This document shows positions 39,481 to 54,530 of a stretch of DNA of 64,000 nt, one piece after another; positions within the stretch are counted from its first letter, which is position 1, and every line of letters starts with the position of its first letter. Position numbers and translations under genes: made by a program. Source of the stretch: Iris pallida (Eukaryota; Streptophyta; Magnoliopsida; Asparagales; Iridaceae); contig JANAVB010006998.1 of the NCBI GenBank assembly GCA_029216955.1, forward strand, positions 1,170,764 through 1,234,763, given 5' to 3'. A model generated the notes under the pieces. The model worked only from the letters and a program-made list of their open reading frames with translations, had not been told where the DNA came from and searched no databases.

Positions 39481-40831
39481 CATGTAGATTGCATTGTAAA
39501 CATCATTTACCTTGTTTTAAACATATTATAACATGTACTGCTCTATTTAGGACATTGTGACTCCGATGTAGATATCTATTTTCATCAGTTGCACAGGGTA
39601 TCAGGCGAGTACATTCTCTGATAGTTCTCTCATTTATTTGTCAGTTACTGTACTTCGGTTCTAGTTGGTTTTATGTGATTCTCTGTTACCACATGTATAG
39701 ATATTTCTGGATTCATGTATGCGACACACATACCATATTGTCTGGCCTCTATTACTGGAATCATTCTGGAACCATTGCTAGTATCATCGTATTTGGCTGG
39801 ACTCTTTTCGATTCTCGTATCTTGTACTGGATTTACTTGTATTGCGAGGCGAGAAAATATTGAGTAAGACATGTAGACATACCCCAAATCTGGAATCTCT
39901 CTACTGGAATCTACTGGAAGCATAGCCATCTATCGCCTGATCAGTGAGAGATGTGCCTGATACCTACAGCCGTTTACATGTCGATCTCAGTATTTTAAAA
40001 TATACTATTAGAATATAGCTGGTCTCACCTGGATTATTGATCACTGACTAGAATCGTCTTGTACTGGATTCATCTTGTATTAAATTCGTCCCGTACTGGA
40101 TTTACATAGGATTTATACTTGTTTACATTTACTGTCTGGACTTATCATGCTACTCTAGTTCAGCTAGTTTCTATTTTATAGTCTTCATTGCCATGATTCT
40201 TCTCTTGTTTTAGTTACTTTACTTTACTTGCATCTTATCTGTTTCTCTATACCATCACCTGAATATAAACTACCATGTTCATCAATAAAACTGTCTATAC
40301 CTGCTTTATAGTTCTCTGTCATTTACTTTGGTTTTCTTGAGGAGTTGTACTCGTTCCTGTCCTGACTGGACCTGTTGAAAATATTACAGATGCATGCCTC
40401 GAAGACACTTGTCCTACTTACTATAGACCAGGAGATGGCTTAGCTTCCTTTGGCCCCGACACTCAGGAGTGATCGGGAGACTAGCTAGTTGATTTGGTTT
40501 AGTTTTTATGTTTTAGAACTTGAGTTGTAAATAAGTTGAGATATGTTTTGTTTTGAGATTGTTGAGATTAAATTATTTAGTAGTTGGTTTTATTGTTGTT
40601 ATTTAGTCTTAGTTATAAACTTCTGTGTTATCATATCGTGCTTAGACTGTGATTGAGATTCATTATATCTATACTTGTCCTCCGTTCGGAGTTGAGATTT
40701 TGACAAGTATATATAATTGCCTGAGTTGTTGATTAGATAGTGACCTAGAACAGCGTTCTACCGCCGACACTGCGGCGTAGGATGGGTGCTGTTACGTACT
40801 CGTACCCTCACAGTGGGTGCGGGTCGTGACA

Positions 40832-42036
40832 CCTTCCCCTACTCTCCCATTTCCTTCTTTGTCCTTCTCATTTGTTACAATTTACATCTAGTGCCCATGG
40901 CACTTGCTTGGCCTCCAAGCCCTCTACTTCTATTTAATGGGGGCATTCCTCATTCTTTTCCTCACACAAAAAATTATTATACAAACAGTTACAATTTCAC
41001 TCTTTCCTACCCTAGTTGGCCAAGCTCGACCACCGGCCAATTACGACATCCTCCTCCATGTCCGCTCGCCGTCTGACCTTCTCCTGGCCATCGCCTACTT
41101 CCACCATCTCCTCTCTACTCCGGCCTGTCCCATTACAAATCGACTACCACCCCTGCTACCGACAGCACCACCGTCACTTCTCTACCATCGAACCACCACC
41201 ATCAATGTCTGTTACCACCCACCTTCCGCCCAAATCGACCCACCACCACTAACACCATCGCGGACCCCTTGCTTTCTTCTCATCTCCATCCAACCATCAG
41301 CAACAACGCTCACCACCACCTCTGTCGAGCACCACCACCACGCTCAACCACCACACTACCTACACCCGCCTCTGCCTCCATCGTTACCGTAGTCTCTTCC
41401 GACCACCTAACATCCAGCCACCACCACCGTCATACATCACCACCACCATCAAGTACTACCACCATCAACTTCACCTCCTACTTGCGCCTCCCCTCCCGTG
41501 CGCTGCCCCTTGTTAGCCCTAGCCCCCACTCACCATCACCCGCATAAGTCCGTCGCCACGATAAACGACACCGGCTACCGCCGACAAGCCTGTGCTTAGA
41601 TTCGATTGCCACCATCTGCCACTACATCCCGGCCGCCACCCTCGCCAACACCAGCATCACCATCTCGCAGCGTTTCCTTGACCGTCTCTAACCTCCGTCG
41701 AACAGCACCGTTGTTGGCCCATTGGTCATAGTCAAACCTGATTTTCATAACCAACATAGACTTTGGTCGATACACAAATAATATAATACAGGTAGAAGAA
41801 CAGAACGTCTACTTCCAACAAGATACTACTCGTCGTCTTTGTCGTACAAAAACTACAGATGCAAATCAAGATTTATTTTTTCTATTTTTTCTATTTTTTC
41901 TTTTATTGAGCCTAGAAAAAATGTAAAGTTGATCGTATTGGCAACTAGCTTTCTAAACTCCACATTCAAATGCCTACATATACCTAATCCTATATCCAAT
42001 CCTATATTAAACCCATGTCCCTTAGACCATACATTA
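40832..42036. other. C/A-rich low-complexity spacer
   Basis: From about 41000 to 41700 the sequence is dominated by CCACCA, CATC and CTC triplets, giving long but low-complexity frames on the plus strand. Reverse frames are Gly-rich. No protein family is recognised and I call no gene. Confidence 0.55.
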
Positions 42037-43700
42037 TGTCATGACCTGCACCCGCTTTTTTGGATGCGAGTGCGTACGCAAGTCCAGCCTACACCGCAGT
42101 GTCGGTGGTAGAACGCTGTCTAGCCTACAATAACAAGTGCTCATAAAATAATTATTTTATTGCTCATTCACATTTCTAAATCAATTACAAAATTTGTAAA
42201 ATTTATATCAAGAGAGCAAGTCATCAAGAATCTGTCAACTGAAAAAATATCCAGTCAGGATTAGAACAAGTTCACCGTAACACCATACTACACAATATAA
42301 TATACATGCATGAAGGAAACAATAATAAGAAAAACGAACTAGATGCATGACACGAAAGAGTAAAGTTAGAACATAAGAACAACATGATAGTCAACTCGAT
42401 AGAAAAGAAATGAATGAACAATATAGCAACAAGATCACGTGTACTGTGTATTTTAGAATACCAACGTTCAACGTGTGGTTGGGTTAGGAATCGGATAGTC
42501 AACACGTGAGGTGTATTGACTGAACAAACACTGTCAGACGATTTTCTGACCGAATAAACTCTGGGCTATAATGGGGTACCACATGTCTACTAGTCGTATT
42601 CTCCCACCCGACTATCTCACAAGTACATATCCAACACGATAAACATTAACAAGACGATATACGATGATCACGATAAACTAGAAGTAAGGCAAGAACATGT
42701 ACATATACTCTAGTGACTCTAACTCTCATGTACAAGCAGTAGTCATGATCAATCAAGAACAGTGACAACATAAAATATAAAGATATAGCAGTAAAAAGAC
42801 AGTGTAACGATACATGGAGTACACATAAAGGTAATATAATGCCATAGTGAAACTTGCCTTGCTCCGAAAAAGGATGAAGTCGCGACTCAAGATGTCGTAG
42901 CCCGATCTACCCCGTCACATAAATGATCATAAGTTAGATATGAAAATTCTACTCTAAAAACCCTAGAAAGTGGCTAAATGGTTTATTATAAATAATTCTA
43001 TTTAATTCTGAAATAAATTACATAAAATTCTAATTTAATCTAATATAATTCTGAAATAAAGATTAAAAACAAGTTTTTGGACGGAAAAAGTCACGGCTTC
43101 CAATTTCGGGAACCGTAGCACGCAAATCGAGATACCTCATTGACTAAGTAGTCAAATGACACAAACTCTATGACTTGACTATGCACCCTATTAGATTTTA
43201 GTGCTACAAGTGTACTGGAATCAACCGTGCCACAAAATTACTCTTTGGTCAAAAGATATCGCCATTATGGCTAACCGTGACCAAATTGATGATTTAATAG
43301 TTTAAACTGAGTTCTACGAATTAATTAAAATATTATTTTAACTTATTAATTTTTAGAAATAGTATATGTCGTGTATCTAAGTGTTAGCTTTTGAAACTTA
43401 AAACAGTTCGTGATTCTGATTCTTAGTTCTCCCGAAATCTCGAAAAAAACCAAAACATGCCAAATTTCGGACAACCAGCACTCCACAAAATTTTCAGAAA
43501 TTTAGCTTCATAAATTACAAAAATAAATTATATCTTCAGAAACTATACCTCAATACGCTTCCAAAAAAAAATAGCGCATGAAAAGCACGTCAGGGTTGGC
43601 GGCAATCGTTTCGGGAAGTCGAAGAATAACCAAGATCAAAACTCGAAAATCGGCCAAGAAATAAACTAAGGTTTTTGGATATATATGCATATATATAGGA

Positions 43701-43736
<36 letters not shown>

Positions 43737-44367
43737 GTTGAGCGCGGACAGGTGGGCCCGCTCGGCTGACTGGATGCTGATGACTATATAAATAGTTATT
43801 TTAAATTCAGAAAATTATTTAAAAAATCATTTTAACACCAAATAAATCCAAATAAATTGTAGACAAATTCAGAAAAGTTCTAGAAAGCATTTCTAAGTAT
43901 CTATAACATAAATAAAAATATTTTGATACAAAATATCATCATGTGACCCCACAGTAAATTCTAAAAGTCTATAAAAATAAATTCTATAGGTTTTAATTAT
44001 CTAACAATTCCCAAAAATTCTAAAAAATTCTAAAAAAATCCTATAATATTATATAAAATAATTTTAGTCATCTAGAGCCCAAATAAAAATATTTGGTCCA
44101 AAAATAATCCTGAACGACCTTATAGTAAATCTTGGAAGCCTAAACAATACTAAACTTTCATAAATAAATATCTAAAAATATCCAAAAATTATAATAAAAT
44201 ATGAAATAGATAAATAGCACTTATATAAGCTATATAAAGGCTATATGACCATAGTATAGTCATAGCTCACCTATGAGCTTAGGCATAACCCTCTATGATC
44301 ATAGAAATTGATCGTAATCAAAATAAAATAAAATACAATTTTAAAAAAAGGGGGAAGTGGGCTTACA
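42037..44367 (-). mobile_element. Second Gypsy solo LTR
   Basis: It begins TGTCATGACCTGCACCCG and shares GTCCAGCCTAC and CCGCAGTGTCGGTGGTAGAACGCTGT with the LTR at 49397. It ends AAGTGGGCTTACA. The flanks CATTA (42032-42036) and CATGA (44368-44372) match at four of five bases. 2331 bp, no interior. It contains a (GA)n tract at about 43700-43735. Confidence 0.7.
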
Positions 44368-44407
44368 CATGATTTGAGCAGATATTTATATGAGAACTCT
44401 AACTGAG

Positions 44408-45343
<936 letters not shown>

Positions 45344-45924
45344 ACTACAAAAAAAGTGTCTTTCTGGGACGCCAAAAATCCGTTTTAAAAAGACCCAAAT
45401 CAGTCCTAAATTGTAATTTGGGACGAATTTTAGGACGGTAAGTGACGGTGCTATTAGGGTGGCGTGGCAAAAAGTTTTAGGACGGAAAATACCATCCTAA
45501 TTTGGTTTTAGGGTCGAAAAATCTAGCTGTACCAAAAGAGTTTGAATTATTATATGTTTACGACGGTTTACAAAACGGTCCCAAAATAAAAGAGATTGTG
45601 ACGAATAACATCCGTCCTAAGCAAATTTGCTAGCGTTACAAAAGGATGTCGTTTATATCTAGGACAATTACATAACCGTCCCAAAAGTAATACTTAGGAA
45701 ATTATTGTTTGTATTTTTCAGCTATAAAACATACAATTTAAATACACATAATTCATATGATCATGGTTGTTGTCAAGCTTGTCCTCAGATGTATCTCCAG
45801 GTATCAGAGCTCCAATAAAAAAAAATTTAACAACATCAAGCATTCTTTACCATTAAGTAGAAGACAACAAAATCCATATATAACTCTATATGTTCAATTG
45901 ATAAACAACAAAAAGCTTAACATT

Positions 45925-46140
45925 AAGCATCCTTAACCACTATTTCCAAAATAAATCCAAAACACTATACATCACCCACAGCATCAGTTACAAAATGAAT
46001 CCATTGTCTCTACCATTAGATACAAAATGCTAAACCCATTAAGTATCCTTAACCACCTTTTCCAAAATAAATCCAAAATACTATACATTGCCCACAACAT
46101 CAGTTATAAAATGAATCCATTATCTCCACCATTACACCAT
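45925..46140. repeat. Tandem duplication of about 120 bp
   Basis: The block ATCCTTAACCAC..TTCCAAAATAAATCCAAAA through AAAATGAATCCATT occurs twice, with a few substitutions. Non-coding. Confidence 0.7.
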
Positions 46141-47167
46141 GTTTTTAGTATATCCAACATGAACCCAAAAATTAATCTAAACTTTTTATCATCACAAGAT
46201 CGTCGTCCATCATTTTAGCATATCTAGAATGCTTTTGAAGCACCTGCAAATGAAGATATTCCAATATATTAGCAACCTGCTAACTGTGCACGAACAAACA
46301 AAAAAGAAAGACAAGTTCTTCCAAATTGTACATACTAGACCACATTAGTTTGTGAATGTTTAAACAAATTGTACAAACCTACTAACAGTTCTTCCAAATT
46401 GTACAAACCTGCGTACAAAGAAATTAAGGAAAAAATAATGTACAAAAAAAGCTTCAAGTGACAATGGAAGCTTCAAGTGAAAAAGGAAGCTTTAAGTGAA
46501 GACGGAAAAAATTGAAAAGCATTTTAAATGGGAACTACAATTATTCTAGCAAGAATTAAAGTAACAAGCTAGAAAAAACCAATATAAAAGTCAAAATCTA
46601 TACAGACAATATAAATTTATACAAGCTAGAAAAAACCAATGTAACAAGCTAGAAAAAACCAATGTAAAATCTATACAGACAATCTTCCTCTATGATCAAG
46701 TTGAAGCTAGGCATCAGATCGAAGCTCACCGTGGGTCGGCAAAAGCTCAATCGCATCCATGATGCGGCTCAACCAGCTCTACCAATGAAGAACCAAACCA
46801 CCAGAGCAGGATACTCGAGTATCAGAAGAAGTATCAATTGCATAGTGGCGTATCAGAAGAACTTTAAGTGCATACTGGTGTATTAGAGCGTATCAGAGCT
46901 CACTAGACCTTGGCAACGCAAGCATTGGTAAAGGGTCAAGACCAGCACCAATAGAGGATCAAGACTCGAGGACCCCAGATGTTGCTTTCCTCATCATTTG
47001 CAACCATAGTAGTAAGCTATACACTGGAACAGTAAAAAAAATCACTTATGATCAAATTTTTAACCTTTTTCATTTTAGGGACAGAAGATTCATCATTGTT
47101 TGCAACCTGCAACGTAAGAAAAACAGTAAGATATTCCAATGAATGAAGATAGAAGACACAAGACTTG

Positions 47168-47336
47168 ATATCAAATTTATTACCCTCTTCATTTCAGGGT
47201 CGGAAGATTCTTCATTATGGTTGCTATCTTCCCCGCTAAGCAAGTCATCACCGACGGGTATATACTCATCATCTCTTTCACTTGCCCTTCTTTTTCCTAT
47301 CTTACTCGAACTTTGTTCGAGTAACCATCTTGGAAT
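47168..47336 (-). pseudogene. Acidic coding-like segment, possibly a CACTA accessory protein fragment
   Basis: One minus-strand frame reads EQSSSKIGKRRASERDDEYI, then PVGDDLLSGEDSNHNEESSD and PEMK before a GTAATA donor-like site. A degenerate second copy of the DESS-P-MKK part lies at about 47040-47105. The basic-then-acidic composition resembles the variable second protein of En/Spm-type elements, but I cannot assign it by motif. Confidence 0.35.
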
Positions 47337-47733
47337 TCATTACAAGCTTTGAAGCTTGTTGCAATTTCAAAGTCACATAACATTTTTACAGGATAATGTC
47401 ACTAAATAGTAGAGCCACTAAATAATATATGTTTATCACAGAACATGTTTATTATAGAACATGTAGAAGCAAGTATATGGCAAGATGAATGAAGTATAGT
47501 ATAGCTTCTACAACCACTTTACTGTAAACATTTTTCTAATAGAAATTGAGAATGAATGAAGTAAAGAAAATAAGCAAAATTAATAAACATTTACTGAAAT
47601 AAGCAAAATTTATCAACATTCAATCACAGTAGATAAATCAACCAACAACTTGAAAGGATATAAAATAGCTAAGAGATACAAGTTTGTAATTTGATATCCA
47701 TCTCAAATAGTTGCAAAACAAGCTACAAACTTG

Positions 47734-47880
47734 CTACTCATGACCACTCTCATCATGGTCATCATCACCATCACAAATATTTGTGTCAACCACCAAGCCC
47801 TCTACTCCTTGCCTAACCCAAGATCCATTATGATCTTCATCCATTATGGTAAATGTAGAATTGGTTGATTGTCCCCCTAA
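47734..47880 (-). pseudogene. Acidic C-terminal-like segment in CACTA-2
   Basis: A minus-strand frame reads STNSTFTIMDEDHNGSWVRQ, then GVEGLVVDTN and an Asp-rich end, DGDDDHDESGHE, with a stop at 47734. It reads like a genuine protein C-terminus. A transposon origin is my inference from location. Confidence 0.35.
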
Positions 47881-49396
47881 CTCTTGACAGGTTTGTATAT
47901 GCCAGTGGCAATTTTTACATGGTTACGGAAACTTAGTTTGGCTAAGTTGTTCCAGAAGGTTGTTTTGTATAAAAATCTTGTATTATTTATCAAACTTTGC
48001 TCAAGTTGAACATTTTTATTTTGCAATGAGTTGGTTTTATTTTGCATCAATGATGACTTCTTTGCAATGGAACTTATCAGCAAGGCCAGCTAAATGTATT
48101 ATACATGTAATATTTTGGCCCCCCTGCTGCCTAAAGTCCAGAAATTGCTACTGCAGCCATGGAGTTCAGGAAGAAGCTTAGAATAAAGTTACTCTTTCTA
48201 ATCTTCCTTGAACTTTTATAAGTTACTCTTTCATTTCTGTTTTATATTTTGTGACATGGCTTGATAAATATGCTACCATGTGCCTAAAGTACTTTCTAGA
48301 TGCATTGGCCAAATTGACCAAAATCGAAACCAAAAGGAAATAACCTATATTTTGGGATAATAGACATGAATTATAGGTAGCTACCTCCAGTTAAGAGTGG
48401 CAATACTATTTCTATTATAATGTAACACAACAAGGAGAAGACATGGACAACCCCAATTAAAGCATTAAAACTGTGACTGGCTTAGACATAAAATGAATTC
48501 TGTGCTAAAACTTAAGAAACGAGAACAAGAAAAAAAAAGGAAATTTAGTCAAATTTCGTTCCTAATGAATTAATTGAAATCATGAATAAACCTAAATATT
48601 ATAAACATGTAGATCATATCAAATCGTTCAAATAATTACTTAGCAAAAAGTGCAGTGAGCTACTCAGTTTATTTGCAGCCCTATTCATCAACTAGCCCAA
48701 AACTGAAGAGTTTATTACATCAAGTTGTGTAAGACTTTTTAAATGGTTCAAGTTTACTGAATTTAGGTTTACATGGATTTTTCAATATTTAACTCACCAT
48801 CAGAGACTCAAAGGGTTGGACTCCCAAATATTCTCTAGAAACTATGATATCTTCAACTCACTATTCTAGTTGTTCATTTTCTAGGTGTCGATGCATATTA
48901 TGGTATGTTTTGGGCTATCTAGATGACATAAATCATGTCATGCAGATGGATTTCGAGTTTAGATATATTTGTTCTTTTCCACTGATAAGATTTAAGCTAA
49001 TACCCACCAATTACTTCTTCAGAATTATATAGTTGACATGCCACCCTGTCTATAAGAATCCAACCCTGCCACTCAAGGTACTTTCCACCATTACCTCATT
49101 CTCCTATTTCTTCATTTCTTGATAGGGACAGGAGTTGGGAGTTTGGTTCAGGGTGGTCCGAGGTGGAAGAGTGAAAGGTATATAAAGAGGAATAATGTAT
49201 GGTGTGACTAAGCTGTTGTAGCTTGCAAAATGATCAGAAGAGAAAGAAGGAGGAAAAGATGAAGAATTAGCAAATAAATGGCATATTTAAAACAAAGATA
49301 AATTTTGTGGCCATCCAGCACATACATATTAAAAATCAATAAGAAATAGGGTAATGACCGCATATTAATTCTAAGTTTTATAGAAGCAGGGATGAT

Positions 49397-52300
49397 TGTC
49401 ACGACCCGCACCCTAGAGTAAGGGCGCGAGAAGTGGGTACGTCCAGCCTACGCCGCAGTGTCGGTGGTAGAACGCTGTTCTAGGTCATGAACTATAACTA
49501 ACATAATATGAATACCCTCCATAAGGAGGCCAACACAGAGGTATAACTCAATCACAATCTATAGATAGAAAATGGCACGATGAAATAGATAAGGAAAACC
49601 TCAACTGAGATACAACAGAAATGATATACAAGTCTCAACATCTCTACAATATACAACTCTGAAACAAAGACAAAGCTAAACATGAAAGGAAATAGTCTAA
49701 GCTATCTACACTATACAAGGTATCATCCTGAGCAGCTGCCTGAACCTCCCCAGGGGTCCAGGTCGTGAGTGTCATCTAGGCAAGCTCCAAGTAAGGGGGT
49801 GCAGGGTTCCTCATCATCCTCTGTAAAATTTTCAACAGGTCCAGTCAGGACGGGAGCGAGCACAGTACATCTCATGCAGTTCATATCAAGACAGGAAATA
49901 TAAAGCAGGCAATAGAGTAAGATACATAAAACGCTGTAAGAAGATGTACATGAAACAGGAGAGATATTTGATAACTGGAAATATATACATGATAAGTAAG
50001 AACAGTAAGTGACTAGTGATTTAGAGTACGAGATGGCATGTAATTGGCTTAGGTTGAACATGATGTACATGAGTGAACATGTGGGACATCAGCTAATAAG
50101 GCTGATGCGTACATGATAAAACATGAAAAGTAACAGAGTGAACATGATGGGTAAATCACATGACCATTTATACTCACCCCTACCCACAATCAGTATACAA
50201 GGATCTATTCAAGTTACGTTACGTACATGATGTTTTGGTTACACAGGAAACACATGAGGAAACATGAGCGTACATGAAAGAACATGAGAGTACATGAACG
50301 TACTTGTAAGAACATGAGAGAACATGAGTGTACATGAATAACGCAGAAGCGAAGAATACATGATGTACATGAAACACATGTCATAAAGTATCCGATGCTC
50401 CCGCTAAGGGGGATAACATCCCAAGAAGAGATCCGTATAGTACTAATCCGTGATGATAATGTGACAGCATCAAGTAAAAGTAATCTAGAGCGAGAATATA
50501 AATCGTGACAAGTATAAAACGATCAGAGAATGTACTCGCCTCGTATCTGAATGTCTGAAGTAAACGTACTGTCCGAGATGAGGTACCTGACTCCTAGTTA
50601 GAGCAACACAAGTCACAACAAGTCTAAAATGATATAATGAAGTCCTACTATGCATTTTACATGATTCTAGGTCAATCTAGGCCAAAGTCAACTCTTGGTC
50701 AACTCTGGTCAACTACACTAGTCAAACTAGGTCAACTAGGTCAAGACTGACCCTAACAAGTCTAATAAGTCTCACTAGGCCTAACCAAGCCTAGTCTAGC
50801 AATCATACACCAATCACAAGGCTATACAAGCTATCAACCCTACAACTTACATACCACATTATCCATGCATATGTTGTATTACCTATTTTACCTATCATAC
50901 AAGCCTATACATATTTAGGTACATTCATATGCATAGAGATTTAGAGAGAGATTAAGGTATACATGTGTGTAAATAGGACATACAACAATGTGTGTGTGCA
51001 TAGAGTGTATAGAGTGTCAATGTGTGTATAACATAGTGTAGGTGTCAATGCTAACTCTATGTGTGTGTAGAGGGAGAGGGACATGAATGAGTGTGTAGGC
51101 ATTCACATGGGTGTGTGTGCTATGAGAATATGTGTGTATAAGTGACTGTGTGTGAGAGATATATGGGAACAGTGATAGTGAAAATAGAATTGGGTGTGTG
51201 AGAGTTAATTTCATATGTATGTGTGTGTAAAGAGTAACATAGGTTTCAGAAATATGTAGGTAATGTGAAGAGTTAAATTCAAAGTAACAAAGTCCTATAT
51301 GCCAACAGTAAAGAGTGTGTAATTTCGACCTACTCATTTCAGTTTTCAGAAAAGTACATGTGTGTGTAAATGAGAGAAAAATGTGTGTGTGTTTGTGTGA
51401 ATGAGAGAAGAGAAAAATGTGTGTGTGTGTGTGAATGTAAAATGTGTGTATAACATGAAAATCTGAAACTAACCAAACAGTGAGCAAAATAGGCAGTCAT
51501 TCTCAAGAGTACATGACAGTGCCATCATAATATGTGTGATAGGTAGGGAAGGAGAGGAACTCAGTTATAGACATCAAGTTAATCCTAGTTAGGAAGAAAA
51601 GAAGGGAAATCAATTTATTGCCTTCCTAAATCTCAGATTTCATTAAGTTAAGAGTGTGAGGGTGTTAATGTGTGAGTATATGAGGCTTGTGTGTGTGTGT
51701 ATGCATATTACATTGTATCTCAGTTAAGTCTCAGTTTTATTTGAAAACTGGAACCAACCCATCCCACATCCAGTTTTCAAGATACAAGGAAACTCAACTC
51801 TATCAATAACAATTTATTCTGAGATTTCCATTCATAAAGCTAGCTCCAGATTTTCAGTTTTCATCCCTAACATGCCCAGGTTTGATACAACATAAGAAAT
51901 CATCATAGCTTCATAATAAAAACACAACACACAAGGCATATGGGCTGATTGGGGGCTGTCCAATGTGGCTAACATGGGGACTCAATGGCTGTCAATAGGA
52001 CAGCCATATGGGCTGATTGGGCAGTAAGGACAGCCATCACATAGGCCAAAACTGGACTGATGTAATGACAGCCTATTCAAACCCAGTTCAACCTCAACAT
52101 TTCAGTTTCTACAACAGTATTCATAATTAAAACTTATTCAAAACTGAAATGGAGAATGACTTCAATGCCTCAGTTCAATGTGGCAGTGCAACATGGGATT
52201 TTCAGGAAACATACAGTGAAGAATGTTATGCAAAATGAGTTCTTAGTTTAATAAGGATGAATGATGCCCAGGTTTAACAACAATAACATATGGTAAGGCA

Positions 52301-54530
52301 TCAGCTAATAAGAACTTTACTGAGATTGAAATCTCAGGGAAATGACAGTTCCACAATTTCTCATATTCGAATCACAATAAGTCGACCTCAAACCAAAATA
52401 AGTCCCAACATGACCTCAAATGTTCAAACAATTAAACCATGGTTACTTAAACAGGACATTCAGTTTTAATTAGGAATAAAATTGAACCCAAAACTGAATG
52501 TCAGTTTCAGTTTTAATTAGACAGTCAACTCCATGCCCAAAATCCATTTCAGAAACATAAAACCTAATCTATCATGTAAAACCTATCTAACAAGTATTAA
52601 TACGTATGCAGGATCAATCATGAGGCTTAAACATCAACTAAAGCAATTTAAAATATGATGAACATAAGAGAACAGGAATGTGTGTATCAGTGACATTCAG
52701 TCCTATTGCAATTCGAACTCTTTTCTATCAATTTCACAACCAATTGATTCCTACCACCTAAACATGTTATCTAATGTTCAGACATTAATCCTTAACTAAA
52801 TTACATAATATAAATAACATTAAAATTTAATTTAAAAGGAAGAACAGTGAATAAACTCACTGATACATCACTGTATCAGAAAATAGGGATTTTCCCATTT
52901 GAAAACCCAAAACCTAAGGAAAACCAACTATCAGGCATGTGGACATGTCCTCCATGTGCACACTTGTCTAGGGGGGTCCATTCGTGTCCAGAAAACTGGA
53001 CACGAAGTGTCCAAACAATGAGAATAACAAAACAGTGAATCAGGGTTTCAATGTGGCCTCGTACAGCCGTGTTGTGCACGATTGCGCACAACACAGGGCA
53101 CGAACACCCATGGGCTCGTGCCCACACGAAGAGGGGGTATAGTTCTAGGGTGTCATCACCCTGAATCGGGTCGGGGACGTGTCGTGTCCAAGGATTCAAA
53201 GCCGTAACAGTGAGAATAAACCACGTGTTCTGCACAATACAAAACCAGTACGGGCTAGATTGCTTCCCAACCACTCGATGGGATCCTATGAAACTTTAGG
53301 GGCTTGGTGTCAGTCATCAAGGGAAGGTCCACACAAAAATTCGTGTCACGAAGTGTCGTGTACAGAGAGAACTCGGACACGGGCAGCAGGGCACCCGACC
53401 GAGCCCCCGTGCTGCGTGTCCAGCACCAAAACTGACACGAAAACCGACACAAACACAAATCAGTCTTCACGAAATATATTCCACACATCAGGAGCTTTCA
53501 AAATATATAATTTGTTTTGAAAATGGAGAAACAAAAGTTCATTGAGGCAATACATCAAACACTTGAATATTAACCTAGATACGTGTCCGATACGGACACC
53601 AAACCCAATCTAATTCCTACAAAACTTAGCCTATAGATCCCTGGTACCTAGATGCATGCATTCATGAAGAGAAATCACAATATTAATAGGTTTTGAGGCA
53701 TTTTACCTATTGAGTGAAAACTCAATAAAAACCAAGGAAAGGGGGGGTGTTCTTCTTCAAAAGATGATGCCCAAAGCTTGTGCAACCTTGCTAGCTAGCT
53801 CCCCTTAGCACCCTCAATGGTAGGGGATCCCAATGCAAGAAGTTTGGCTCAATTTGGAGTTGATTTGGATATTTGGGGAGAAGTTTAGGGAAGAACACAA
53901 AAGAGGCAAATAAAATGAATTAAAATGATGCAAATGATTAATGGGATGCATTTATAGGGGGTGGGGATGTTTGTTGGCTGCCAATAAGTTAGGGTTAGGG
54001 TTTAGGATGAGGGGCTAAGGTTTCTCCAATAATTTCTAGCTAATCTAAGGGCTCACAATTAAAGTAGCCCCTTAAACCTTTAGTCTAAAATATCTTTCAA
54101 CAAATATCTAGATATTTCACTAATGTAATTACTTTAATGAAACTCTCTATCTTAGTCTCTAGGGTCATGATTAACAATCTAGATTAGGCTAACTTCTAGG
54201 TCTAGACTCAACAATTTAACTAACACATATTTAATTAATATAATTCACAATTTCACAAAAGTGTCAAAATGACTAAAATACCCCTAGGTTTAAAAGTAGA
54301 AATTTGAAATCCTAAACACATGATTAGGTCTCATTGGTCATGATTAGTCTTCTAGGTCATGCATGACTAAGATTGCACTAGCAAAACATAATTTCACATT
54401 TCACTCAATTAAATAGTTTTAAAATAACTAAAAATTACCAAAAATCATATCATGACTAAAATCAAATACTTTAATGATTTAAAATACAAAATTTCAAATT
54501 TACCCTTATTTTGGAAAAGTGGGTGTTACA
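49397..54530 (-). repeat. 3' LTR of the large Gypsy derivative
   Basis: Plus-strand order: TGTCACGACC end, ACATGA-rich stretch (50040-50380), GGTCAA cluster (50668-50760), GT-rich tracts (51000-51460), GTGTCC/GGACAC block (52930-53480), and GTGGGTGTTACA end. Frames of His-Thr repeats at 51017-51487 arise from the GT tracts and are not genes. Confidence 0.93.

Larger units (their letters stand above)
36253..40831 (+). mobile_element. Solo LTR of a Tekay/Del-like Gypsy element
   Basis: It runs TGTAACTCCCAG to GTGCGGGTCGTGACA, 4579 bp, with no interior domain. The near-duplication CCTTT (36248-36252) and CCTTC (40832-40836) flanks it. Start and end match the family of 49397-60815, in opposite orientation. 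It has a GTGTCC/GGACAC-rich block (about 37130-37860) and a TTGACC-rich block (about 39220-39480). Solo LTRs arise by LTR-LTR recombination. Confidence 0.85.
45343..49396. mobile_element. CACTA-2, left end and interior (right end not seen)
   Basis: CACTACAAAAAAAGTGTC begins within a (TA)n tract. It is followed by subterminal repeats of TTAGGACGG, GACGGT and CCGTCCTAA in both orientations (45360-45680), the hallmark of a plant CACTA end. No inverted partner ending in TAGTG occurs before 49396, so the element is either truncated or continues past the Gypsy insertion. The interior is AT-rich, with a tandem duplication and two acidic coding-like segments. Confidence 0.65.

Noticed and set aside
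40904..41547. Pro/His/Thr-rich frames, up to 162 codons
   Set aside because: Low-complexity CCA/CAC composition, overlapping open frames, no domain or signal.
48110..48155. Possible C-terminal dehydrogenase exon on the minus strand (QQG..TC)
   Set aside because: Only a few residues agree with the expected segment, and the frame soon loses similarity. Not enough to call.
51017..51487. His-Thr-rich frame of 156 codons, repeated at 57297-57734
   Set aside because: Arises from GT-rich tracts within the LTR and is present in both LTR copies as non-coding repeat.
52876..53520. Overlapping 113- and 132-codon frames in the GTGTCC block, repeated near 59154-59798
   Set aside because: Both strands are open because of GC-rich repeat composition. 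No family, and inside LTRs.
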